Notes under the pieces: generated by a model
The model's database searches: none
What the model was told of the DNA's origin: nothing
The model's input: the letters and a program-made list of their open reading frames with translations, nothing else
Shown: one piece after another, positions 7,383-12,180 of the stretch
Layout: every line of letters starts with the position of its first letter
Position numbering within the stretch: the stretch's first letter is position 1
NCBI GenBank assembly: GCA_032907525.1
Contig: JAJJPM010000142.1
Coordinates: 1 to 12,180 of the forward strand
DNA: 12,180 bases
Source: JAHJQQ01 sp032907525
Lineage (GTDB): Bacteria > Pseudomonadota > Gammaproteobacteria > Thiohalobacterales > Thiohalobacteraceae
Direction of reading: 5' to 3'
Made by a program: the position numbers and the translations under genes

Positions 7383-8564
7383 ATGTCCGTCATCAAACTG
7401 ACCGATCTCGATCTCAAGGGTAAGCGTGTGCTGATCCGTGCCGACCTCAACGTGCCGGTGAAGGACGGCAAGGTCACCTCCGATGCGCGCATCACCGCGT
7501 CCATGGCCACCATCAACCACTGCCTGAAGCAGGGCGCCAGGGTGATGGTGACCTCGCACCTGGGGCGTCCCACCGAGGGCGAGTGGTCGGAAGAGGTGTC
7601 GCTGAAGCCCGTCGCCGACAACATCGGCGGCCGCCTGGGCAAGACCGTGCGCCTGATCAAGGACTGGGTCGACGGCGGCTTCGACGTCGCCGAGGGCGAG
7701 CTGGTCGTGCTGGAGAACTGCCGCGTCAACAAGGGCGAGAAGAAGAACGTCGACGAGACCGCGAAGAAGTATGCCGCGCTGTGCGACGTGTTCGTGATGG
7801 ACGCCTTCGGCACCGCGCACCGCGCCGAGGCCTCCACCCACGGTGTCGCCAAGTACGCCCCGGTCGCCGCGGCCGGCATCCTGCTGACCGAGGAGCTGGA
7901 GGCGCTGACCAAGGCATTGCTCAGCCCGAAGCGCCCGATGGTCGCCATCGTCGGCGGTTCGAAGGTGTCCACCAAGCTGACCGTGCTGGAATCCCTGTCC
8001 GAGAAGGTCGACCAGCTGGTCGTCGGCGGCGGCATCGCCAACACCTTCCTCAAGGCCACCGGCAAGAACGTCGGCAAGTCGCTGTGCGAGGACGACCTGG
8101 TCCCGACCGCGCAGGCCCTGATCGAGAAGATGAAGAAGCGCGGCGCGAACATCCCGATCGCCGTCGACGTCGTGGTCGGCAAGAAGTTCGACGCCGCCGA
8201 GCCGGCCGTGCTGAAGGACGCCGGCAGTGTGGCCGACGACGACATGATCTTCGATATCGGCCCGAAGAGCGCCCAGGAACTCGTCGACATCATCATGAAG
8301 GCCGGCACCGTGGTGTGGAACGGACCCGTGGGCGTGTTCGAGTTCGACCAGTTCGGCGCCGGCACCAAGGCCATCGCCGACGCCATCGCCAAGACCGACG
8401 CCTTCACGCTCGCGGGCGGCGGCGACACCATCGCGGCGATTCAGAAATACGACATCTACGACAAGGTCTCGTACATCTCCACCGCCGGCGGCGCCTTCCT
8501 GGAATTCCTGGAAGGCAAGACCCTGCCGGCCGTGGCGATCCTGGAAGAACGCGCGAAGGGCTGA
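7383..8564 (+). CDS. pgk: Phosphoglycerate kinase
   Basis: Interconverts 1,3-bisphosphoglycerate + ADP and 3-phosphoglycerate + ATP; cytosolic monomer shared by glycolysis and the Calvin cycle. The 393 residues are typical. Motifs are RADLNVP at residues 19-25, SHLGRP at 58-63, DAFGTAHR at 140-147, the hinge/nucleotide segment GGSKVSTK at 191-198, WNGPVGVFE at 312-320, GGGDT at 345-349 and STAGGAFLEFLEG at 366-378. Start: ATG at 7383 with GGAG about 11 bases upstream. The last 20 codons are duplicated downstream at 8710-8773. The functional copy ends in AKG, whereas the orphan copy ends in AKQ. Confidence 0.98.
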   Translation: MSVIKLTDLDLKGKRVLIRADLNVPVKDGKVTSDARITASMATINHCLKQGARVMVTSHLGRPTEGEWSEEVSLKPVADNIGGRLGKTVRLIKDWVDGGFDVAEGELVVLENCRVNKGEKKNVDETAKKYAALCDVFVMDAFGTAHRAEASTHGVAKYAPVAAAGILLTEELEALTKALLSPKRPMVAIVGGSKVSTKLTVLESLSEKVDQLVVGGGIANTFLKATGKNVGKSLCEDDLVPTAQALIEKMKKRGANIPIAVDVVVGKKFDAAEPAVLKDAGSVADDDMIFDIGPKSAQELVDIIMKAGTVVWNGPVGVFEFDQFGAGTKAIADAIAKTDAFTLAGGGDTIAAIQKYDIYDKVSYISTAGGAFLEFLEGKTLPAVAILEERAKG

Positions 8565-8578
8565 TTTGAAAGGTCGAT

Positions 8579-8662
8579 GCGCCACGAAATCCACGAAACC
8601 CACGAAAAGGTTTTTGGTTTTCACCCTTTCGTCTTTCGTGGATTTCGTGGGTTTCGTGGCCA
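8579..8662. repeat. Palindromic repeat, CCACGAAAC family
   Basis: The left arm 8581-8607 holds three units of CCACGAAAY. The right arm 8634-8660 is its reverse complement apart from two T/C swaps that remain G-U pairs in RNA. The loop is about 26 bases. The element is the same family as the inner palindrome at 1027-1085. It begins about 16 bases after the pgk stop. Confidence 0.9.
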
Positions 8663-8695
8663 TCCCGATTTTTAAGTACAGGACACCCGGCATCC

Positions 8696-8773
8696 ATGAT
8701 GCGTAGAACGGAATTCCTGGAAGGCAAGACCCTGCCGGCCGTGGCGATCCTGGAAGAGCGCGCCAAACAGTGA
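8696..8773 (+). pseudogene. Orphan chimera: copy of pyk start joined in frame to copy of pgk end
   Basis: ATGATGCGTAGAAC (pyk codons 1-5) runs straight into a second copy of the pgk 3' end (from 8710) and reads open for 25 codons to the TGA at 8771-8773: Met-Met-Arg-Arg-Thr followed by EFLEGKTLPAVAILEERAKQ. It has no full domain and no good Shine-Dalgarno (an AGGA about 13 bases upstream), so it is treated as a duplication remnant rather than a gene. Against the functional pgk end the changes are GAA/GAG, GCG/GCC and AAG/AAA, all synonymous, and a final GGC/CAG that replaces Gly by Gln. The stop codon lies inside the left arm of the GTGAGGA palindrome. Confidence 0.8.
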
Positions 8774-8848
8774 GGAGTGAGGTGTGAGGCGTGAGGAGCA
8801 TGAGGTGAAGGGCTTTCGCTCCTCACTCCTCACTCCTCCCTCCTCACC
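8770..8848. repeat. Palindromic repeat, GTGAGGA family
   Basis: Arms 8770-8799 and 8818-8847 are reverse complements at about 27 of 30 positions, built from GTGAGGAGTGAGG-type units of 7-8 bases. The element occupies essentially the entire gap between the orphan pgk tail and pyk, starting at the TGA of the remnant and ending 9 bases before the pyk ATG. Its pyrimidine-rich right arm lies where the pyk ribosome binding site would be expected. Confidence 0.88.
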
Positions 8849-8856
8849 ATAAAATT

Positions 8857-10305
8857 ATGATGCGTAGAACCAAGATCATCGCGACCCTCGGCCCGGCGAC
8901 GGACGATGCCAAATCCCTGGACGAGCTCATCCAGGCCGGCGTCGACGTCGTGCGGCTGAACTTCTCCCACGGCAGCCATCAGGAGCACATCGAGCGCGCC
9001 CAGACGGTACGCAACCGCGCCCGCGCCCATGGCCGCCAGGTCGGCGTGCTCGTCGACCTGCAGGGTCCGAAGATCCGCATCGACCGCTTCCAGGAAGGCA
9101 AGGTGCTCCTGGAGGACGGCGCGCGCTTCGTGCTGGACGCCAAGCTGCCCGTCGACGCCGGCACCAGGGAGCGGGTCGGCATCAGCTACAAGCAGCTGCC
9201 CGAGGACGTCACCCGCGGCGACACCCTGCTGCTGGACGACGGCGCCATCGTGCTGTGGGTCGAGGACGTCAACGGCCCCGAGATCGAGACCCGCGTGGTG
9301 GTCGGCGGCGAGCTGTCCAACAACAAGGGCATCAACCGCCAGGGCGGCGGACTGTCCGCCAAGGCGCTGACCGACAAGGACCGCGCCGACATCAAGGTCG
9401 CCGCCGAAATGCGCGCCGACTACATCGCCGTGTCCTTCCCGCGCTGCGCCGACGACATCCACGAGGCGCGCGAGCTGCTGCGCGCCGCCGGCGGCCACGG
9501 CGGCGTCGTCGCCAAGATCGAGCGCGCCGAGTCCATCACCAACCTCGAAGAGATCATCCAGGCCTCCGACGTCATCATGATCGCGCGCGGCGACCTGGGC
9601 GTTGAGATCGGCGACGCCGAGCTGCCCGCCGTGCAGAAGCGCATCATCCAGGTGGCGCGTACCCTCGACCGCGTGGTCATCACCGCCACGCAGATGATGC
9701 AGTCGATGGTCGAGAGCCCCATCCCGACGCGCGCCGAGGTGTTCGACGTGGCCAACGCCGTCATCGACGGCACCGACGCGGTCATGCTGTCCGCCGAGAC
9801 CGCCACCGGCAGATACCCGGCCAAGGCCGTGCAGGCCATGGACCGCATCTGCAAGGGTGCCGAGCGCCAGCGGGTCGGCAGCACCACCGAGCGCCGCCAG
9901 CAGATGCGCTTCAACCGCGTCGACGAGGCCATCGCCAAGGCCGCGATGTACACCGCCAACCACCTGGGCGTGAAGGCGATCGCGGCCCTGACCGAGTCCG
10001 GCGCGACGCCGCTGTGGATGTCGCGCATCAGCTCCGGCATCCCGATCTACGCCTTGACGCGTCATGTCGAAACCCGTAGAAAGGTAACCCTTTACCGCGG
10101 CGTGTACCCGGTCAGCTTCGACGTGACCACCACCGACCACGCCGAGGTGAACCGCGAGGCGATCGACGAACTCATGCGCCGCGGCGCGGTGCGCGACGGC
10201 GATCTGGTGATCATCACCAAGGGCGATCTGGCCGGCGTCCTGGGCGGCACCAACGCCATGAAGATCCTCCGGGTGGGGGAACACGAGCGGGCCGTCCAGG
10301 GCTGA
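8857..10305 (+). CDS. pyk: Pyruvate kinase
   Basis: Transfers phosphate from phosphoenolpyruvate to ADP, giving pyruvate and ATP. The 482 residues are close to E. coli PykA (480). Motifs are KIIATLGPA at residues 6-14, RLNFSHG at 33-39, DLQGPKIRID at 67-76, catalytic Lys220 in AKIERAE, the metal/substrate segment MIARGDLGVE at 241-250, TATQMMQSM at 276-284 and GTDAVMLSAETATGRYP at 305-321, followed by a C-terminal allosteric-type domain. Lys72 stands where potassium-dependent enzymes have Glu, which in this family goes with K+-independent activity. Start: ATG at 8857 or the adjacent one at 8860. Neither has a Shine-Dalgarno, because the upstream sequence is the pyrimidine-rich arm of a palindrome. 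Within a Calvin-type cluster it provides the exit to pyruvate. Confidence 0.97.
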   Translation: MMRRTKIIATLGPATDDAKSLDELIQAGVDVVRLNFSHGSHQEHIERAQTVRNRARAHGRQVGVLVDLQGPKIRIDRFQEGKVLLEDGARFVLDAKLPVDAGTRERVGISYKQLPEDVTRGDTLLLDDGAIVLWVEDVNGPEIETRVVVGGELSNNKGINRQGGGLSAKALTDKDRADIKVAAEMRADYIAVSFPRCADDIHEARELLRAAGGHGGVVAKIERAESITNLEEIIQASDVIMIARGDLGVEIGDAELPAVQKRIIQVARTLDRVVITATQMMQSMVESPIPTRAEVFDVANAVIDGTDAVMLSAETATGRYPAKAVQAMDRICKGAERQRVGSTTERRQQMRFNRVDEAIAKAAMYTANHLGVKAIAALTESGATPLWMSRISSGIPIYALTRHVETRRKVTLYRGVYPVSFDVTTTDHAEVNREAIDELMRRGAVRDGDLVIITKGDLAGVLGGTNAMKILRVGEHERAVQG

Positions 10306-10344
10306 TCGCCCGGGCAAATCCCGACGAATTGTGTAGCTGAACCA

Positions 10345-10382
10345 GCGACCGCCACGGGCCTAGAATAGGCCCCCCCGGTCGC
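10345..10382. promoter_or_regulatory. Long hairpin between pyk and fba
   Basis: The outer stem GCGACCG (10345-10351) pairs with CGGTCGC (10376-10382). The inner stem GGGCCTA (10356-10362) pairs with TAGGCCC (10366-10372) around a GAA loop. That is 14 perfect pairs with a small internal loop. There is no T run, so it is not a standard intrinsic terminator. The inner loop also contains TAGAAT (10361-10366), a fair -10 match with CTGAAC (10337-10342) as a poor -35 at 18 bases. It is therefore either an mRNA hairpin at the pyk end, a protein-binding dyad, or part of an fba promoter. Confidence 0.55.
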
Positions 10383-10430
10383 CAACCGAACGATTTTCGG
10401 ATTCCAATATAGATCTCCAAGGAGAGAGCC

Positions 10431-11495
10431 ATGGCCTTGATATCCCTGCGTCAATTGCTGGATCACGCCGCCGAGCACCAGTACGGTGTGCCGGCCTTCA
10501 ACGTCAACAACATGGAGCAGATGCACTCCATCATGCAGGCGGCCCACGAGACCGACAGCCCGGTGATCGTGCAGGCCTCCGCCGGCGCCCGCAAATACGC
10601 CGGCTCTCCCTTCCTGCGCCTGCTGATGCAGGCCGCCAGCGAGCAGTACCCGCACATCCCGATCGTCGTCCATCAGGACCACGGCGCCTCCCCGGCCGTG
10701 TGCATCCGCTCCATCCAGCTCGGCTTCACCTCCGTGATGATGGACGGCTCGCTGATGGAAGACATGAAGACCCCCGCCAGCCATGAATACAACGTCGACG
10801 TCACCCGCCGCGTCGTCGAGATGTCGCACGCCTGCGGCGTGTCCGTCGAAGGCGAGCTGGGCTGCCTGGGCTCGCTCGAGACCGGCATGATGGGCGAAGA
10901 GGACGGCCACGGCTCCGACGAGCAGCTCGACCACTCGCAGCTGCTGACCGATCCGGAAGAGGCCGCCCAGTTCGTCAAGGAGACCGGCGTCGACGCGCTG
11001 GCCATCGCCATCGGCACCAGCCACGGCGCCTACAAGTTCACCCGTCCGCCGACCGGCGACATCCTGGCCATCCAGCGCATCAAGGAAATCAACGCCCGCA
11101 TCCCCGACACCCATCTGGTGATGCACGGCTCGTCCTCGGTGCCGCAGGAATGGCTCGCCATCATCAACAACTACGGCGGCGACATGGGCCAGACCTACGG
11201 CGTGCCCGTCGAAGAGATCGTGGTCGGCATCAAGAACGGCGTGCGCAAGGTCAACATCGACACCGACCTGCGCATGGCCTCCACCGGCGCCGTCCGCAAG
11301 TTCCTGGCCGAGAACCCGAAGGAGTTCGACCCGCGCAAGTGGCTGACCGCCTCGACCAAGGCCATGAAGGAAATCTGCAAGGCCCGCTACGAGGCCTTCG
11401 GCACCGCCGGCAACGCCTCCAAGATCAAGCCCATCGATCTGGAGACCATGACCAAGCGCTACGCCAGCGGCGAGCTGGACCCGCGCGTCAACTGA
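10431..11495 (+). CDS. fba: Class II fructose-bisphosphate aldolase, Calvin-cycle subtype
   Basis: Zn-dependent aldolase joining or splitting dihydroxyacetone phosphate and glyceraldehyde 3-phosphate; the Calvin subtype is usually credited with sedoheptulose-bisphosphate activity too. The 354 residues are typical of the CbbA/Fba-B branch. Motifs are YGVPAFNVNNMEQ at residues 18-30, VVHQDHGAS at 79-87 with catalytic Asp83 and zinc ligand His84, VEGELGCLG at 139-147, GTSHGAYKF at 195-203 with His198, VMHGSSSVP at 230-238 with His232, and KVNIDTDLRMA at 273-283. Start: ATG at 10431 with AAGGAG six bases upstream. It is the last gene of the run and is followed by an intrinsic terminator. A 125-base gap with a hairpin and -10-like sequences precedes it, so it may have its own promoter. 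Confidence 0.97.
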   Translation: MALISLRQLLDHAAEHQYGVPAFNVNNMEQMHSIMQAAHETDSPVIVQASAGARKYAGSPFLRLLMQAASEQYPHIPIVVHQDHGASPAVCIRSIQLGFTSVMMDGSLMEDMKTPASHEYNVDVTRRVVEMSHACGVSVEGELGCLGSLETGMMGEEDGHGSDEQLDHSQLLTDPEEAAQFVKETGVDALAIAIGTSHGAYKFTRPPTGDILAIQRIKEINARIPDTHLVMHGSSSVPQEWLAIINNYGGDMGQTYGVPVEEIVVGIKNGVRKVNIDTDLRMASTGAVRKFLAENPKEFDPRKWLTASTKAMKEICKARYEAFGTAGNASKIKPIDLETMTKRYASGELDPRVN

Positions 11496-11515
11496 TCGCG
11501 GTTCGGATCGACGAG

Positions 11516-11541
11516 AAGGGCGGCCATGTGCCGCCCTTTTT
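11516..11541 (+). terminator. Intrinsic terminator after fba
   Basis: AAGGGCGGC (11516-11524) pairs with GCCGCCCTT (11530-11538) around the loop CATGT, and the T run continues to 11541. It lies 20 bases after the fba stop and closes the tkt-fba cluster. Confidence 0.93.
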
Positions 11542-11584
11542 GTTGCATGGCATTCACCGCCTCTTCCGCATTCCAAAACCACTC

Positions 11585-11812
11585 ATGCCCAACCCCCCAC
11601 CGCCCGACTCCACCAACCTCCCCGCCTGGGCCAACTGGATCGCCCAGGATGCCGACGGCACCTGGTGGGCCTACGAAGCCGAACCCAACCAACACGACCA
11701 CGGCTGGTACGAAAACGAAGTCGGGCGCAGCGCACGCCTGCACCGGGACAGCCCAAACCCGAACTGGCCGAAAGCGCTTCGACGCCTGGACCGCAACAGC
11801 CGATCGCCTTGA
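11585..11812 (+). CDS. Small Trp-rich hypothetical protein, 75 aa
   Basis: Family not named. After a proline-rich start, residues 15-52 form a compact aromatic stretch: WANWIAQDADGTWWAYEAEP at 15-34, then the acidic HDHGWYENEVG at 37-47. The C-terminal third is basic. There is no signal peptide, membrane segment or cysteine, so it is probably a small soluble protein. No Shine-Dalgarno precedes the ATG. It lies after the fba terminator, so it needs its own promoter, which is not evident. The dense, ordered run of Trp, Tyr and acidic residues argues for a real protein rather than a chance frame, but the call is only moderate. Confidence 0.6.
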   Translation: MPNPPPPDSTNLPAWANWIAQDADGTWWAYEAEPNQHDHGWYENEVGRSARLHRDSPNPNWPKALRRLDRNSRSP

Positions 11813-11909
11813 CCCTGCGGCCCGCGCCCGCACGCAGCGGCCGATACGTCGTCCCGAAACGACATAGCGTTGCAACAATACCGCTCGCGTCGAGGCCGCG
11901 GGAACAAAA

Positions 11910-11925
11910 GCCGCCGACGCGGCCT
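11910..11925. repeat. GCCGC-N4-GCGGC-CT palindrome, copy 1
   Basis: GCCGC at 11910-11914, spacer CGAC, GCGGC at 11919-11923, then CTAAC; preceded by CAAAA. AGGCCGCG at 11893-11900 is an inverted partner of CGCGGCCT at 11918-11925, so two half-elements face each other here. Confidence 0.6.
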
Positions 11926-12011
11926 AACCACCGCCGCTTGACTTGCCAAGCACATGAAACTCGTGGTCGAATCGGATCGGGAGAGTTATACCGCGCGAGC
12001 AAAAAACAAAT

Positions 12012-12029
12012 ACCGCCGCAGCGGCCTAA
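12012..12029. repeat. GCCGC-N4-GCGGC-CT palindrome, copy 2
   Basis: ACCGC, spacer CGCA, GCGGC, then CTAAG; preceded by CAAAT. Same orientation and layout as the copies near 11910 and 12154, with one base changed in the left arm. Confidence 0.6.
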
Positions 12030-12153
12030 GTCCGGGGTCCGATAGCAAGCACCGCTGGCGCGGCAAAAGCGCGTGGCGCGCGCCCGTCAACATATTGAAG
12101 GGGGAGGGGAATAATGCCTACCGAGGGATACACCGCCTCCACAAGTTTATTTT

Positions 12154-12170
12154 GCCGCTGTAGCGGCCTA
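12154..12170. repeat. GCCGC-N4-GCGGC-CT palindrome, copy 3
   Basis: GCCGC at 12154-12158, spacer TGTA, GCGGC at 12163-12167, then CTACT; preceded by ATTTT. Read on the other strand it starts GTAGGCCGCT, a layout reminiscent of REP elements with a 5' GTAG tetranucleotide. Confidence 0.6.
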
Positions 12171-12180
12171 CTCACACGTT

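Larger units (their letters stand above)
8501..8870 (+). repeat. Tandem duplication spanning pgk end, spacer and pyk start
   Basis: Unit 1 is 8501-8709 and unit 2 is 8710-8870. Both begin with the pgk 3' end (8501-8564 and 8710-8773; the first 50 bases differ at one position) and both end with the same 14 bases ATGATGCGTAGAAC (8696-8709 and 8857-8870), which are the first 14 bases of pyk. This is the pattern left by a direct duplication of a pgk-end to pyk-start segment. The spacers inside the units are now different: unit 1 carries a CCACGAAA palindrome and unit 2 a GTGAGGA palindrome. Confidence 0.85.
11813..12180. other. Gene-poor tail with short palindromes
   Basis: No convincing coding region is present. 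Composition alternates GC-rich palindromes with short A/T runs, unlike the genes upstream. An open frame at 11954-12163 runs through two of the repeats and has no Shine-Dalgarno, so it is not called. Apart from the three repeat copies listed separately, only GC-rich low-complexity sequence (12051-12088) is seen. Confidence 0.5.

Noticed and set aside
11954..12163. 69-residue plus-strand frame
   Set aside because: No Shine-Dalgarno; it runs through two palindromic repeat copies and GC-rich low-complexity sequence, with no recognisable motif.
11893..12180. Integron attC sites (GCCTAAC looks like an R'' core)
   Set aside because: No matching GTTRRRY partner follows, the copies lie in the same orientation only 100-140 bases apart, and there are no cassette ORFs.

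Overview
This GC-rich window looks like the chromosome of an autotrophic or sulfur-oxidising type of Gammaproteobacterium. That placement is inferred from the protein types (GapA-type GAPDH, PykA-type pyruvate kinase, Calvin-type class II aldolase CbbA/Fba, long-form AhcY), a SAH riboswitch, and the gene order; it was not tested by a search. No tRNA, rRNA, CRISPR array, transposase or phage gene was found.

Layout. (1) Positions 1-2300, minus strand: the activated-methyl cycle. metK (SAM synthetase) is followed by ahcY (SAH hydrolase, cut by the window start). The gap between them holds a large composite palindrome and then a well-formed SAH riboswitch. (2) Positions 2463-3468, plus strand, divergent from metK: a thioredoxin-fold protein with a CNHC motif and a small unrecognised cytosolic protein, probably co-transcribed. 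(3) Positions 3469-4021: a long non-coding stretch with a palindromic repeat and the leader of the next gene. (4) Positions 4022-11495, plus strand: tkt, gap, pgk, pyk, fba, a central-carbon cluster shared by glycolysis/gluconeogenesis and the Calvin cycle, closed by a clear intrinsic terminator at 11516-11541. (5) Positions 11585-12180: one small Trp-rich hypothetical gene and a gene-poor tail with three copies of a short GCCGC-N4-GCGGC palindrome.

The least ordinary content lies between the genes. Five intergenic gaps carry large palindromes, from five families, whose arms are built from short tandem units of about 7-14 bases: GACGCAAAGG-like, CCACGAAAC-like, CCACGGAAGCA-like, CTAGGGAC/GAGGTG-like and GTGAGGA-like. 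Two families recur within the window, and one pair brackets tkt. Between pgk and pyk the spacer has been tandemly duplicated: an orphan copy of the pgk 3' end is joined in frame to a copy of the pyk start, and the two copies of the spacer now carry different palindrome families. No new enzymatic or defence system is visible; the intergenic repeats and this duplication are what deserve a second look.
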